Shown here: piece after piece, positions 24,607 to 34,555 of the stretch | Layout: every line of letters starts with the position of its first letter | Numbering within the stretch: the first letter of the stretch is position 1 | Origin: Chryseobacterium aquifrigidense | GTDB lineage: Bacteria; Bacteroidota; Bacteroidia; Flavobacteriales; Weeksellaceae | Direction of reading: 5' to 3' | DNA length: 64,000 bases | Assembly: GCF_006716485.1 (NCBI RefSeq) | Contig: NZ_VFPD01000001.1 | Span: forward strand, 1,239,096 to 1,303,095 | Notes under the pieces: model-generated | Database searches by the model: none | Told to the model about the DNA's origin: nothing | The model's input: the letters and a program-made list of their open reading frames with translations, nothing else | Position numbers and translations under genes: made by a program

Positions 24607-24822
24607 AATCATTAAGGTGATAACGTGAGTTGAAGAATGATAATATTGGTTAACGCAAAGGCGCAATGAAAATGAAAACAATACTGTTTTAAGGCGCAAA
24701 GATTTTATCTACGATAAAATTGAATACGTGTATCAAAAAAAATAGCAATTAAAATAGCTGAATAATATAGCTTCAGCTATGATCTTAATGAAACTTAACA
24801 ACTTAAAAGGATCTTAATGGTT
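24607..24822. repeat. Short element with CATTAAG/CTTAATG ends, hisG-hisD gap
   Basis: This 249-base gap contains no gene. It begins AATCATTAAGG (24607-24617) and ends CTTAATGGTT (24813-24822), an imperfect inverted-repeat pair. Inside are two related GCGCAA blocks (24650-24666 and 24677-24700). Blocks of the same wording occur in the hisD-hisC and hisC-hisB gaps. Confidence 0.5.
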
Positions 24823-24845
24823 CAAAAAACTTTTAAAATAGTACA

Positions 24846-26120
24846 ATGAAAATATATAAATTTCCCACAAAAGACACCTGGAAAGACCTGGTAAAACGTC
24901 CTGTTTTGGAGAAGAAAGAAATTTCAGGGCTCATTACAGAAATTTTTGCAGAAGTTGAAAAAAATGGTGATAAAGCTTTAATAGAATTCAACAAAAAGTT
25001 TGATAAAGCAGAAACCCAAAGCATAAAAGTTTCTGATGCCGAAATTCAAGGGGCAGAAAAACAGATTAAGGAAGAATTAAAACAAGCCATTCAACAGGCG
25101 AAAGAGAATATTTCAAAATTTCACGCCTCTCAAAAACAGCAAATTCAGAAAATTGAAACCACAAAAGGTGTAGTGTGCTGGCGTGAAAATCGTGCTGTAG
25201 AGAAAGTTGGGATTTATATTCCGGGAGGAACGGCTCCATTATTCTCTACTGTATTGATGCTTGCAGTTCCTGCAAATCTTGCCGGATGTAAAGAAATAGT
25301 TCTTTGCACGCCACCGGATAAGAATGGAAATGTTAATCCCGCAATTCTTTATGCAGCAAAGCTTTGCGGCGTTTCGGAAATATTTAAAACGGGAGGAGCT
25401 CAGGCCGTTGCAGCAATGACTTTTGGAACAGAAAGCATTCCTGCTGTTAATAAAATTTTTGGACCTGGTAATCAGTTTGTAGTAGCAGCTAAAGAATACG
25501 CCCAGCGTTTTGGGGTTGCGATCGATATGCCTGCCGGACCTAGTGAAGTTCTTGTAATTGCAGATGAGCAGGCTGTTCCTGAATTTTGTGCGGCAGATCT
25601 TCTCTCTCAGGCAGAACATGGAAGCGACAGTCAGGTGGTTTTTATTACGACAGATCTTAAAGTGTTTGATGAAACAATAGAATGTGTTGAACAGCAAATC
25701 AAAGAATTACCCAGAAATGAATTTGCAGCTCAGGCATTGGAAAACAGTTCTTTTATTTTAGTGAATTCTGTGGAAGAAGCTCTTGAATTTAGTAATCTTT
25801 ATGCACCGGAACACCTTATTCTGGCGATTGATGATTTTGAAAAATATATTCCGGAAGTTCAGAATGCAGGATCTGTTTTCCTTGGAAACTATTCCTGTGA
25901 GAGTGCTGGGGATTATGCCAGCGGAACCAATCACACGCTTCCTACCAATGCGTATGCAAAGAATTACAGCGGGGTGTCACTGGATAGCTTTGTGAAAAAA
26001 ATAACATTCCAGCAACTTTCAAAAGAGGGCCTTCAGAATCTAGGAAAAACCATAGAGCTTATGGCAGAAGCAGAAGGTCTGTTTGCCCACAAAAATGCAG
26101 TTTCCATAAGATTAAAATAA
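24846..26120 (+). CDS. hisD: Histidinol dehydrogenase
   Basis: A 424-residue enzyme of normal length. It has VEKVGIYIPGGTAPLFSTVLM, KIFGPGNQFVVAAKEYA, the signature DMPAGPSEVLVIADE, the zinc-binding LLSQAEHGSDSQ and YAPEHLILAID, and SAGDYASGTNHTLPTNAYAKNYSGVSLDSF. It oxidises histidinol to histidine in two NAD-dependent steps. The order G-D-C-B-H-A-F-IE follows. It is separated from hisG by a 249-base repeat-containing gap, unlike the compact distal part of the operon. Confidence 0.97.
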   Translation: MKIYKFPTKDTWKDLVKRPVLEKKEISGLITEIFAEVEKNGDKALIEFNKKFDKAETQSIKVSDAEIQGAEKQIKEELKQAIQQAKENISKFHASQKQQIQKIETTKGVVCWRENRAVEKVGIYIPGGTAPLFSTVLMLAVPANLAGCKEIVLCTPPDKNGNVNPAILYAAKLCGVSEIFKTGGAQAVAAMTFGTESIPAVNKIFGPGNQFVVAAKEYAQRFGVAIDMPAGPSEVLVIADEQAVPEFCAADLLSQAEHGSDSQVVFITTDLKVFDETIECVEQQIKELPRNEFAAQALENSSFILVNSVEEALEFSNLYAPEHLILAIDDFEKYIPEVQNAGSVFLGNYSCESAGDYASGTNHTLPTNAYAKNYSGVSLDSFVKKITFQQLSKEGLQNLGKTIELMAEAEGLFAHKNAVSIRLK

Positions 26121-26438
26121 TAAATGTTGGAAAAAGTAAAGACGCGAGAAGGATATAATTAGAGTGTTTTTTAAGACGCAAGGATTTTATCTCCAATAAA
26201 CTTAAATAATGCATATAAAACACAAAATAAAATTCAAGCCCTTGCTGAAAATCTTAGATTTTCTCGCGCCTTAAAAAAAGCAAGAATTAAAAAACTTTGC
26301 GCCCTTGCGTTTATCCAGAAAAAAGAATTTGAACCATTAAGAAAATAAAACTTTTAAGTAAAATTAAGCCTCAAGTACATTTGAATTTAGCGCACTGCTT
26401 AATAACTCAATTCATCTTAATGGTTTAGAATAATTAAA
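26121..26438. repeat. Repeat-rich hisD-hisC gap with perfect terminal inverted repeat
   Basis: This 318-base gap has no gene. AACCATTAAG (26332-26341) and CTTAATGGTT (26416-26425) form a perfect ten-base inverted repeat around a 94-base unit. Further left, TTTTAAGACGCAAGGATTTTATC (26169-26191) resembles 24677-24700 in the hisG-hisD gap, and CTTTGCGCCCTTGCGTTTA (26294-26312) is an inverted relative of the block at 24650. Confidence 0.55.
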
Positions 26439-27479
26439 ATGAAAAACAATACAATGAAAAATAACAGTATCAAAACTCTGGTAAGAGAAAATATATTACA
26501 ACTACAGCCCTACGTCAGTTTCAGGGACAATAACGAATTTAATGCACCTGTCATGCTGGATGCGAATGAAAGTCCTTTTGGGGATTACAACCGTTACCCG
26601 GATTCTACCCAGAAAAGGCTTAAAAGCAAGCTTGCAGGACTTAAAAATGTTGTGCCCTCACAGATTGCCATAGGAAACGGAAGTGATGAGCTGATAGACC
26701 TTATCATTAAAATTTTCTGTGAGCCTAAAAAAGATGCCATTCTGATGATGAATCCGTCCTTTGCGATGTATGGTTTCTATGCAGCGATCAACGAGAATAA
26801 GGTTTTGAAAATAGATCTGGATGAAAACTTTGAAATCGTTAAAAATGATTTTTTAAAGACAGCAGAAGATCCTTCACTGAAGATTTTCTTTTTATGCTCA
26901 CCTAACAATCCTACCGGAAACAGTGTAGCCGATATTGAATTTTATCTTCAGAACTTCAACGGAATTGTGGTAGTAGATGAAGCTTATATCGAATTCTCAG
27001 GACAAAAATCAAGTATTCAACTTTTGAATCAATATTCTAACCTGATCGTACTGCAGACATTTTCCAAAGCATGGGGAATCGCGGGCGCAAGGGTAGGAAT
27101 GGCTTATGCATCAGAAGAAATTATTAATCTTATTAATATTGTAAAAGCACCTTATAACGTGAATGTACTGAGCCAGGAGCTTATTTTAAAGACATTGGAG
27201 GATGAAAACAAGCTTCAGGAAAATGTAAACCGTATTTTGGAAGAGATAACGTGGCTGAAACGGCAGTTTGAAGGAATTGCGTGTATTTCGAAAGTATTTT
27301 CAACAGATGCGAATTTCTTTCTGATCAGAATGGAAAACGTTGATTCAGTGTATGCAAAAATGTTGGAAGAAGAAGTTTTAACCAGCAGAAGAGATCCGGC
27401 AATTCCCGGATGTATCAGGATCAATGTAGGAAACCGAGCAGAAAATGAAAAATTAATTAATCTTTTAAAAGGAATATAA
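26439..27479 (+). CDS. hisC: Histidinol-phosphate aminotransferase
   Basis: A 346-residue PLP enzyme of aminotransferase class I/II. Visible features are MLDANESPFGDYNRYPD, the phosphate region AIGNGSDELIDLI, CSPNNPTGNSV, VVDEAYIEFSG and the PLP-lysine segment LQTFSKAWGIAGARVGMA, with the C-terminal Arg region GCIRINVGNRAEN. It converts imidazole acetol-phosphate to histidinol phosphate using glutamate. Several ATG codons cluster at the start (26439 and 26454); the first is used here. The 151-base gap to hisB is again occupied by a repeat. Confidence 0.96.
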   Translation: MKNNTMKNNSIKTLVRENILQLQPYVSFRDNNEFNAPVMLDANESPFGDYNRYPDSTQKRLKSKLAGLKNVVPSQIAIGNGSDELIDLIIKIFCEPKKDAILMMNPSFAMYGFYAAINENKVLKIDLDENFEIVKNDFLKTAEDPSLKIFFLCSPNNPTGNSVADIEFYLQNFNGIVVVDEAYIEFSGQKSSIQLLNQYSNLIVLQTFSKAWGIAGARVGMAYASEEIINLINIVKAPYNVNVLSQELILKTLEDENKLQENVNRILEEITWLKRQFEGIACISKVFSTDANFFLIRMENVDSVYAKMLEEEVLTSRRDPAIPGCIRINVGNRAENEKLINLLKGI

Positions 27480-27484
27480 GATGT

Positions 27485-27607
27485 AACCATTAATAAAGAG
27501 TGTGTTATAAGAAAAGTTAAGATTCAGGATGAATAAAATACAAGCTAAATTAATAGCTTCAGGTATGTTCTTACTACTTCTTAACCACTTAAAAAAGCTT
27601 AATGGTT
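27485..27607. repeat. Short element with AACCATTAA/TTAATGGTT ends, hisC-hisB gap
   Basis: AACCATTAA (27485-27493) and CTTAATGGTT (27598-27607) border a 123-base unit that fills nearly the whole hisC-hisB gap. Its right part, with CTTAACCACTTAAAAAAGC then TTAATGGTT, parallels the right end of the unit in the hisG-hisD gap (24794-24822). Confidence 0.5.
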
Positions 27608-27630
27608 AAAAAATAATTTATAAAAAACAT

Positions 27631-28725
27631 ATGAAAAAAGTACTTTTTATAGACCGCGACGGAACGTTAATTATCGAACCGCCCACAGATTTTCAGGTAG
27701 ATTCTCTGGAAAAACTTGAGTTTTATCCGGGAGTTTTTCAAAACTTAGCAAAAATTGCCAGTGAACTGGATTACGAATTGGTGATGGTGACCAATCAGGA
27801 TGGATTGGGAACGGAGAGTTTTCCCGAAGAAGATTTCATAAAGCCACAGGAAAAAATGCTGCAGGCATTTGAAAACGAAGGCATCATTTTTAGTGATATT
27901 TTAATTGATAAAAGCTTTGAGTCCGAAAATCTTCCCACCAGAAAACCAGGAATTGGAATGCTTGGAAAATATATCTATGGTAATTACGATCTTGAAAATT
28001 CCTATGTAATTGGTGATCGAATTACGGATGTACAACTTGCTAAAAACCTTGGTTCTAAAGCAATTTATCTTAATCAAAACTTCAATACTGAATCTGAGCT
28101 GTCTGCTTCAAAATGGTCAGAGATTTATCAGTTCCTAAAATCAGGAATGAGGAAAGCCAAAGTATCCAGAAAAACCAATGAGACCGATATTGAAATTGAA
28201 GTCAATCTCGATGGAAACGGAAAGTCAGATATCTCAACCGGGCTTCACTTTTTCGATCACATGCTGGACCAGATTGCCAGACACGGCAATATGGATCTTA
28301 AGATTAAAGTCAAAGGTGATCTTGCCGTAGATGAGCACCACACGATTGAAGACACAGGAATTGTGTTGGGAGAAGCTATTTTAAAAGCATTAGGAAAGAA
28401 AAAAGGGATTGAGCGGTATGGTTTCCTGCTTCCGATGGATGACTGCCTTTCTCAGGTGGCTATTGATTTCGGAGGAAGATCATGGCTCGTTTGGGATGCT
28501 GAATTTAAAAGAGAAAAGATAGGCGATATGCCTACGGAAATGTTTTTTCACTTCTTTAAATCCTTTACAGATTCTTCAAAATCGAATCTGAATATCAAAG
28601 CAGAAGGTGATAACGAACACCACAAAATTGAATCCATTTTTAAAGCCTTTGCAAAAGCCGTTAAGATGGCAGTGAATCAATCAGATACTAATTACAGCCT
28701 GCCTTCTACAAAAGGAAGTTTATAA
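27631..28725 (+). CDS. hisB: Bifunctional histidinol-phosphatase/imidazoleglycerol-phosphate dehydratase
   Basis: A 364-residue fusion. The N-terminal HAD phosphatase (about residues 1-165) has the nucleophile motif [17 protein letters not shown] and [12 protein letters not shown], and the Cys cluster seen in E. coli HisB is not conserved. The C-terminal dehydratase (about 172-364) has the metal-binding motifs [31 protein letters not shown] and [15 protein letters not shown]. The two halves carry out the seventh... and sixth-type steps either side of HisC (phosphatase after, dehydratase before). It is followed 2 bases later by hisH. Confidence 0.96.
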   Translation: MKKVLFIDRDGTLIIEPPTDFQVDSLEKLEFYPGVFQNLAKIASELDYELVMVTNQDGLGTESFPEEDFIKPQEKMLQAFENEGIIFSDILIDKSFESENLPTRKPGIGMLGKYIYGNYDLENSYVIGDRITDVQLAKNLGSKAIYLNQNFNTESELSASKWSEIYQFLKSGMRKAKVSRKTNETDIEIEVNLDGNGKSDISTGLHFFDHMLDQIARHGNMDLKIKVKGDLAVDEHHTIEDTGIVLGEAILKALGKKKGIERYGFLLPMDDCLSQVAIDFGGRSWLVWDAEFKREKIGDMPTEMFFHFFKSFTDSSKSNLNIKAEGDNEHHKIESIFKAFAKAVKMAVNQSDTNYSLPSTKGSL

Positions 28726-28727
28726 AT

Positions 28728-29306
28728 ATGATCGCTATAATAAAATATAACGGAGGAAATGTAAACTCTGTTCAGAATGCCCTCAACAGGCTTAAAATAG
28801 ATTCTGTGATCACCGATGATCCTGAACAGATTTTAAAAGCAGATAAAGTGATCTTTCCCGGCGTGGGAGAAGCTTCCTCCACGATGAAACTGCTGAAGGA
28901 AAAAGAACTTGATCTATTGATTCCAAGCCTCAAACAACCGGTTTTAGGGATATGCCTGGGCATGCAGCTGATGTGTAAAGGAAATGAAGAAGGAGATACC
29001 GAAGGAATGGGGATTTTTGATATCAATGTCAGAAAATTTCCGGCAAAGGATATTGTTCCACACATGGGTTGGAATACGCTTTCAGAACAGACATCGCCAT
29101 TATTTTCAGGAATAGAAAAGAATAATGATTTGTATTTTGTTCATAGTTATTATTGTGAGCTTTCAGACTTTACCACATCTGTTTGTGATTATATCCTGCC
29201 ATTCAGTGCATCTTTGCAGAAAGACAATTTCTATGCGGTACAGTTTCACCCTGAAAAATCAGGACTGGTGGGAAATCAGATCGTTAAAAACTTTATAAAT
29301 TTATAA
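28728..29306 (+). CDS. hisH: Imidazole glycerol phosphate synthase, glutaminase subunit
   Basis: A 192-residue class I glutamine amidotransferase. The nucleophile Cys is in [11 protein letters not shown], and the His/Glu of the triad in [11 protein letters not shown]. The oxyanion region FPGVGEAS is present. It supplies ammonia through a tunnel to HisF for imidazole ring closure. Its stop overlaps the start of hisA by one base, showing tight translational coupling. Confidence 0.96.
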   Translation: MIAIIKYNGGNVNSVQNALNRLKIDSVITDDPEQILKADKVIFPGVGEASSTMKLLKEKELDLLIPSLKQPVLGICLGMQLMCKGNEEGDTEGMGIFDINVRKFPAKDIVPHMGWNTLSEQTSPLFSGIEKNNDLYFVHSYYCELSDFTTSVCDYILPFSASLQKDNFYAVQFHPEKSGLVGNQIVKNFINL

Positions 29307-30031
29307 TGATGAAAATAATTCCGGCTATTGATATTATCGACGGGAAATGTGTCCGTCTATCAAAAGGAGATTACAATACAAAGAAAATATACAATGAAGA
29401 CCCTGTAGAAGTGGCCAAAGAGTTCGAAAGCTTCGGGATTCAATACCTTCATTTGGTGGATCTTGACGGAGCGAAATCAAAGCATATTGTCAACCAGAAG
29501 GTTCTGGAAAATATTGCCAGGTCTACTGCTTTGGATATTGACTTTGGAGGAGGGCTAAAAACTCAGGAGGATATTGAAACAGCCTTCAATTCCGGGGCAA
29601 AACAGATCACTTTAGGAAGTATTGCGGTACAAAATCCTGAATTCTGTTATGGAATGATTGAAAAATATGGAGCTGAGAAGATCATTTTAGGGGCAGACTG
29701 CGAAAACAGAAAGATTAAAACTTCCGGCTGGCTGGAAGAAAGTAATAATGATGTCATTGACTTTATCCTTCAGTATCAGAAAAAAGGAATACAATCCACA
29801 ATATGTACTGATATTGCAAAAGATGGGATGCTGGAAGGGCCTTCAACTGGACTTTACATTGAGATTTTATATAAAACATCCGTTCAGCTGGTAGCAAGCG
29901 GTGGGATCTCAGGCATCGCTGATGTCTATAAAATGAAAGATATCGGATGTGCGGGGACAATTATCGGAAAAGCAATTTATGAGGGAAAAATAAGCTTACA
30001 ACAACTTCAAAACTTTATTGAAAATGCTTAA
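29306..30031 (+). CDS. hisA: ProFAR isomerase
   Basis: A 241-residue TIM-barrel enzyme, 1-(5-phosphoribosyl)-5-[(5-phosphoribosylamino)methylideneamino]imidazole-4-carboxamide isomerase. The two half-barrel phosphate motifs are [14 protein letters not shown] and [15 protein letters not shown], with the catalytic Asp in [17 protein letters not shown] and the second Asp in [12 protein letters not shown]. Two ATG codons occur in tandem; the first is used. Its 3' end overlaps hisF by 8 bases. Confidence 0.96.
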   Translation: MMKIIPAIDIIDGKCVRLSKGDYNTKKIYNEDPVEVAKEFESFGIQYLHLVDLDGAKSKHIVNQKVLENIARSTALDIDFGGGLKTQEDIETAFNSGAKQITLGSIAVQNPEFCYGMIEKYGAEKIILGADCENRKIKTSGWLEESNNDVIDFILQYQKKGIQSTICTDIAKDGMLEGPSTGLYIEILYKTSVQLVASGGISGIADVYKMKDIGCAGTIIGKAIYEGKISLQQLQNFIENA

Positions 30032-30776
30032 GAAAAGAATTATTCCATGTCTGGACATTAAGGATGGAGCAACGGTGAAAGGAGTCAATTTTGAAGATCT
30101 TAAAAATGCCGGAGATCCCGTTGAACTGGCCAAAAAATATGAGCTGGAAGGAGCTGATGAGCTTGTTTTCCTGGATATTACGGCAACTATTGAAGATAGA
30201 AAAACATTTGTAGAGCTGGTAAAAGAGATTGCTAAAGAGCTTAGTATTCCTTTTACAGTAGGAGGCGGAATTTCGTCTGTAGAAGATGTAAGAAAGCTTT
30301 TGGAAGCAGGAGCAGACAAGATCAGTATCAATTCCTCAGCGGTGAAAAATCCAGGGCTTATTTCTGATCTGGCCAAAGAATTCGGAAGTCAGTGTGTGGT
30401 GGTAGCGGTGGATACAAGACAGGTGGGAGGTAAAGATCTTGTTCATATCAAAGGCGGAAGAGAAGCTACGGAACTTACTACTCTGGAATGGGCACAGGAA
30501 GCAGCACGTTTGGGAGCAGGAGAAATTCTATTAACTTCCATGGATGGTGACGGCACAAAAAACGGTTTTGACCTTCGCATTACAAAGCTCGTTTCAGACA
30601 ATATCAGTATTCCTGTGATTGCTTCAGGAGGTGCGGGTACTGTGGATGACTTTGTTAAAGTATTTAATGAAACAAAAGCTACCGGGGCATTGGCAGCCAG
30701 TATATTCCATTTTAATGAAATAGGAATTCAGGATTTGAAACAACAGTTAAAAACTCAAAAAATAGAAGTACGATGA
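30024..30776 (+). CDS. hisF: Imidazole glycerol phosphate synthase, cyclase subunit
   Basis: A 250-residue TIM-barrel cyclase. It has the catalytic Asp in [18 protein letters not shown] and the second in [15 protein letters not shown], with phosphate sites [12 protein letters not shown] and [15 protein letters not shown]. With HisH it makes imidazole glycerol phosphate and AICAR. The ATG at 30024 gives the standard [11 protein letters not shown] start; an in-frame TTG six bases upstream is less likely. It overlaps hisA at the front and hisIE at the back. Confidence 0.96.
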   Translation: MLKKRIIPCLDIKDGATVKGVNFEDLKNAGDPVELAKKYELEGADELVFLDITATIEDRKTFVELVKEIAKELSIPFTVGGGISSVEDVRKLLEAGADKISINSSAVKNPGLISDLAKEFGSQCVVVAVDTRQVGGKDLVHIKGGREATELTTLEWAQEAARLGAGEILLTSMDGDGTKNGFDLRITKLVSDNISIPVIASGGAGTVDDFVKVFNETKATGALAASIFHFNEIGIQDLKQQLKTQKIEVR

Positions 30777-31360
30777 AAATAGATTTTAATAAAGATAAAG
30801 GACTTGTTCCGGTAATTATCCAGGACAGCAGAACGTTGCAGGTTTTGATGCTGGGCTACATGAATGAAGAAGCTTTTGAGAAAACAAAAGCAGAGGGAAT
30901 TGTTACTTTTTTCAGCCGCTCCAAAAACAGACTCTGGACAAAAGGTGAGGAATCCGGGAATTTCTTAACCGTAAAAAGTATTAACATCGACTGTGATCAG
31001 GACACCATTTTAATTAAAGCTGTTCCGAAGAATGTAGTATGTCATACAGGAAGTTTCAGTTGCTTTGGAGAAAAGAATGCCAAAGGGTTTCTGTATGAAC
31101 TGGAAGAAAAGATCTCTCAGAGAATCGATACCAAAGCTGAAGGATCTTATACCTATTCACTTTATCAGAGAGGTATCAATAAAATGGCGCAAAAAGTAGG
31201 TGAGGAGGCCGTAGAATTGGTAATAGAAGCTAAAGATAATAATGAGGAGCTCTTTAAAAATGAAGCTGCAGATCTTCTGTATCACTTTTTAATCTTATTG
31301 AAAGCCAAAGGATTTTCAGTGGAGGAAATTGAAGAGGTTCTTAAAAGTAGAACTCAATAA
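30773..31360 (+). CDS. hisIE: Bifunctional phosphoribosyl-AMP cyclohydrolase/phosphoribosyl-ATP pyrophosphatase
   Basis: A 195-residue fusion. The HisI half (to about residue 105) has [27 protein letters not shown] and the zinc Cys in [11 protein letters not shown]. The HisE half (about 108-195) has the MazG-type helices [16 protein letters not shown] and [14 protein letters not shown] with acidic metal ligands. It performs steps two and three of the pathway. It overlaps hisF by the ATGA motif and is the last gene of the operon. Confidence 0.96.
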   Translation: MKIDFNKDKGLVPVIIQDSRTLQVLMLGYMNEEAFEKTKAEGIVTFFSRSKNRLWTKGEESGNFLTVKSINIDCDQDTILIKAVPKNVVCHTGSFSCFGEKNAKGFLYELEEKISQRIDTKAEGSYTYSLYQRGINKMAQKVGEEAVELVIEAKDNNEELFKNEAADLLYHFLILLKAKGFSVEEIEEVLKSRTQ

Positions 31361-31448
31361 AAATTAACTCGCTTTTTGATTGTGAGACAAAAATTCCTTC
31401 GGTAAATGAAAAACGTTATTTTAAGATCAGAGAAATAAACCTTAAAAT

Positions 31449-31874
31449 ATGATTGATGAGTTACAGAAAGCTAAAGATTTAATGGATAACGGGCAATATA
31501 TGCCCGCTGTGGAAATTTTACAGAATATCAGAGAGTTACCTGTAAAATCTGAAAAATACAGATTGTTATTCATGTCATACTGTTGGTGTAATTTAGGAGA
31601 ATATCAATGGTCTGTTAATATTGCCAATGATTTATTACAGAAAGATAGGCACAATGAGTTAGCTTCCCAGATAAAGTATTTGTCCTATTGTGGGCTTAAA
31701 GATTTTGATAGAGCCTTAGAAGAAATTATACGGTTTTTGTCATTGAATGAAGCGGATCTGTATAAAATAACTCTGGAAGAGTTATTATCAGATATCAAAA
31801 ATGGCTTTATTAATGAACAGACTATTATTTCTACAATAAAAAAACTCGCATTAAAAAATAACTGTTTGAAGTAA
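31449..31874 (+). CDS. Small TPR-like helical protein
   Basis: A 141-residue all-helical cytoplasmic protein with degenerate tetratricopeptide-like repeats (AKDLMDNGQYMPAVEILQNI, then LGEYQWSVNIANDLLQKD, then GLKDFDRALEEIIRFL). The Ala, Gly and Tyr positions suit three TPR units. It starts 88 bases after hisIE, and could be read through from it. The function is unknown; a role as protein-interaction adaptor would be a guess. Confidence 0.65.
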   Translation: MIDELQKAKDLMDNGQYMPAVEILQNIRELPVKSEKYRLLFMSYCWCNLGEYQWSVNIANDLLQKDRHNELASQIKYLSYCGLKDFDRALEEIIRFLSLNEADLYKITLEELLSDIKNGFINEQTIISTIKKLALKNNCLK

Positions 31875-31897
31875 AAATATTTAAACACGCTCTTTTA

Positions 31898-31934
31898 AAA
31901 TAAAACAGCAGGAATAGCCCTGCTGTTTTTTAAT
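31898..31934. terminator. Bidirectional terminator
   Basis: Perfect stem AAAACAGCAGG (31902-31912) with CCTGCTGTTTT (31919-31929) and a T-run. It closes the TPR gene on the plus strand and the convergent peptidase gene on the minus strand. Confidence 0.85.
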
Positions 31935-31951
31935 ATAATCTGATTAATATC

Positions 31952-33121
31952 TTATCTTTCAATCATAATATTCTTCACAAGAGTTTCATCACCTACTTTC
32001 AAAACTCCAATATACACTCCGTTCTGAAGGCCGGAAACATTAATCTTTCTTTCATTATTGACTTTCAAAAGTGATCTTCCCAAAGAATTGCTGATTTCAA
32101 AACTGAAGTTGGTTTCCTTAGAATCCGGTAATTCAATATTCAGAATATTATTAGCGGGATTAGGATAGATTTTTACAGTTTCCAGTAAATTTTTAGAAGC
32201 GGGTTTACTCATAGTAGTAGAAGCGCTTGCAAAATGCTGTAATGCACCCACGGTTGCCTTTCCGATCTTGTATACATAAACAGGATCCATATTAGTAAAG
32301 GTATCTTTAGAGCTGTGAGGATAAGTACTTCTTATTCTTTCAAAAAATCCGGTAATTACTTCACCTTTCTGTTCAAAAGGAATATAATCCGTATCGGCAG
32401 CCGGATCTACGGCAGTCAGAAGAGTAGAGTAGAGTGCTGTGCAATTTCTCAACTGTTGGGTAACAGCTGCAGAAGCTGCATTATTACTGGAAACACCTCC
32501 CTGGTCTTCATCACAATATACCGTTGTATTATTATTTCCTTTCACACCGCCCACCTGATCCAGATTGAAGACCAGTTTGATATCCAGTTTGCGGACGCCT
32601 CCCTGGTATACCACATTGTTCACATAATGGCTGCTTCCCTTTAATCCTTGTTCTTCACCGGAAAAATGAATGAATTTTATAGAATATTCTGTAGGAACAT
32701 TTTTCAGAATCCTTGCAGCCTCAAGGATAATAGAAGTACCACTGCCGTTATCATTTACTCCCGGACCATAGATGGTATCGAAATGCCCGCAGATGATAAC
32801 ATATTTGTTAGGATACAGTGTTCCGGTTTTGGTAATGATTAAATTTTTAGAGCTGGTACTTCCAAAAGTAAAAGGACTTTCTTCTATCTGGCTGGCAGTA
32901 TAGCCGTAAGAAAGATACTTGTTTTTGATCCAGTTCAGCGTATTGGTATTGGCTGCTGAGCCTGTGGTTTTTACGCCTAAATTACTAAACTCCTGGAGAT
33001 TTGTGGTGATATTGGTCTGGGTAACCAAATCTGCTCTGTCTTTATAAGCCTGAATAAAAGTTTGAGCCGCAATACTCTGAATCATCAATGCAGAGCATAA
33101 AAGTGTTGTGAATTTTTTCAT
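31952..33121 (-). CDS. Secreted M28 family aminopeptidase with T9SS sorting domain, copy 1
   Basis: A 389-residue preproprotein. The signal peptide MKKFTTLLCSALMIQSIAA is cut before QTF. The M28 zinc peptidase domain spans about residues 60-300: ICGHFDTIYGPGVNDNGSGTSI (His and bridging Asp), FIHFSGEEQGLKGS (catalytic Glu and second-site Glu), NLDQVGG (Asp) and the late His in TYPHSSKDTF. The tail (about 315-389), with VKIYPNPANNILNIELP and a final KNIMIER, is a type A sorting signal. The ATG at 33121 is chosen; the frame is open 24 bases upstream with no signal peptide logic. It is the third of three tandem copies in transcription order. Confidence 0.93.
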   Translation of the reverse strand: MKKFTTLLCSALMIQSIAAQTFIQAYKDRADLVTQTNITTNLQEFSNLGVKTTGSAANTNTLNWIKNKYLSYGYTASQIEESPFTFGSTSSKNLIITKTGTLYPNKYVIICGHFDTIYGPGVNDNGSGTSIILEAARILKNVPTEYSIKFIHFSGEEQGLKGSSHYVNNVVYQGGVRKLDIKLVFNLDQVGGVKGNNNTTVYCDEDQGGVSSNNAASAAVTQQLRNCTALYSTLLTAVDPAADTDYIPFEQKGEVITGFFERIRSTYPHSSKDTFTNMDPVYVYKIGKATVGALQHFASASTTMSKPASKNLLETVKIYPNPANNILNIELPDSKETNFSFEISNSLGRSLLKVNNERKINVSGLQNGVYIGVLKVGDETLVKNIMIER

Positions 33122-33263
33122 ATAAATAATATTATTTGGTAACACGAATGTAGTAAATAAATCACAATAAAGTGTTTAATAGTTTAGATTAATATTGTAT
33201 TTATTATGAATATCATATTAGTTTTGATGAAGCTTTTGTGAATATTGCAATTGGGATAAAGAT

Positions 33264-33294
33264 AAAAACCTTTGAAAAAATTCAAAGGTTTAGG
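33264..33294 (-). terminator. Terminator after M28 copy 2
   Basis: Stem AAACCTTTGAA (33266-33276) with TTCAAAGGTTT (33281-33291) is a perfect inverted repeat, 27 bases after the stop of the copy at 33319 on the minus strand, followed there by T-rich sequence. Confidence 0.65.
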
Positions 33295-33318
33295 TATTAT
33301 AGAGGCTTATAAATTGTA

Positions 33319-34494
33319 TTATTTTTCGATCATCACCTTTCTAACGACCTTTTGATCTCCGGTTTTTAAAATTCCGATATATGCTCCGTTTTCCAGACCT
33401 GAAACATTAATTTTTGTTTCATTGTTTCTCTTGAAAATAGAACGTCCCTGGAAATCCGTAATTTCAAAAGTGAAATTTTTAATTCCAGAGTCCGGAAGTT
33501 CAATATTGATGATCTCTTTTGCCGGATTGGGATAGATTTTTATATTTTCCAACGTGTTTTTCCCTGTGGTTTCATGCGTTCCCAATGTGCCGGTGGCAAC
33601 AGCGAAATGCTGCAATGCTCCCACAGACGCTTTTCCTATCTTGTAAATATAAACAGGATCTGTATTGGCAAAAGTATCATTCACTGTATGCGGGTAAGTA
33701 CTTCTTATTCTTTCAAAGAAACCTGTGATCACTTCGCCTTTCTGTTCAAAAGGAATATAATCCGTGTCTTCAGCGGGATCTACCTCTGTCAGAAGAGGAG
33801 AGTAGAGTGCTGTACAGTTTCTGAGCTCCTGAGTTACAGCAGCAGAAGCGGCATTATTTGTTGAAAGTCCACCCTGATCTTCATCACAGTAAACGGTATT
33901 GTTATTATTTCCCATCACACCGCCTACCTGATCCAGATTAAAAACAAGTTTAATATCTAAAACACGGACCCCACTCTGATAAGCTACATTGTTGACATAA
34001 TGTTTACTTCCCAGAAGCCCTTGCTCTTCTCCGGAAAAATGAATGAATTTTATAGAATATTCCGTCGGAACATCTTTAAGAATCCTTGCTGCTTCAAGAA
34101 TAATAGAAGTTCCGCTTCCGTTATCATTGATCCCTAACCCTGTAATACTATCAAAATGTCCACAGATAATTACATATTTATTAGGATACACTGTTCCTGT
34201 TTTAGTAATCACCAGATTTTTAGAGCTGTAGCCCCCTAAAGTAAAAGGGTCTTCCACAATTTGGCTGGTAGTATAGCCATAGGAAAGGTATTTGGTTTTA
34301 AGCCATTCTAAAGCATTGTTATTGGCTGGAGTACCTGTTTTTTTTACTCCTAAAAGAGCAAATTCCTGAAGGGAAGTTGTAATATTGGTCTGGTTGACCA
34401 TATCTGCTCTGTCCTGATAAGCCTGAATAAAACTCTGGGCTCCAATAGTTTGAATAGCGATAGAAGCCAGTAAAAAAGTAGCGATTTTCTTCAT
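33319..34494 (-). CDS. Secreted M28 family aminopeptidase with T9SS sorting domain, copy 2
   Basis: A 391-residue paralogue of the genes on either side. The signal peptide MKKIATFLLASIAIQTIGA precedes QSF. Zinc-site motifs are ICGHFDSITGLGINDNGSGTSI, FIHFSGEEQGLLGS, NLDQVGGVMGN and TYPHTVNDTF. The sorting tail has IKIYPNPAKEIINIELP and ends KVMIEK. It is very close to copy 1 across the whole length, more so than to copy 3. It lies 61 bases from copy 3, without a visible terminator between them, so co-transcription is plausible. Confidence 0.93.
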   Translation of the reverse strand: MKKIATFLLASIAIQTIGAQSFIQAYQDRADMVNQTNITTSLQEFALLGVKKTGTPANNNALEWLKTKYLSYGYTTSQIVEDPFTLGGYSSKNLVITKTGTVYPNKYVIICGHFDSITGLGINDNGSGTSIILEAARILKDVPTEYSIKFIHFSGEEQGLLGSKHYVNNVAYQSGVRVLDIKLVFNLDQVGGVMGNNNNTVYCDEDQGGLSTNNAASAAVTQELRNCTALYSPLLTEVDPAEDTDYIPFEQKGEVITGFFERIRSTYPHTVNDTFANTDPVYIYKIGKASVGALQHFAVATGTLGTHETTGKNTLENIKIYPNPAKEIINIELPDSGIKNFTFEITDFQGRSIFKRNNETKINVSGLENGAYIGILKTGDQKVVRKVMIEK

Positions 34495-34555
34495 TGTATA
34501 GAGTAATGCTGAATATTCCCGAATGTAAACCAGATTCAGAATATTCTACCTGACA

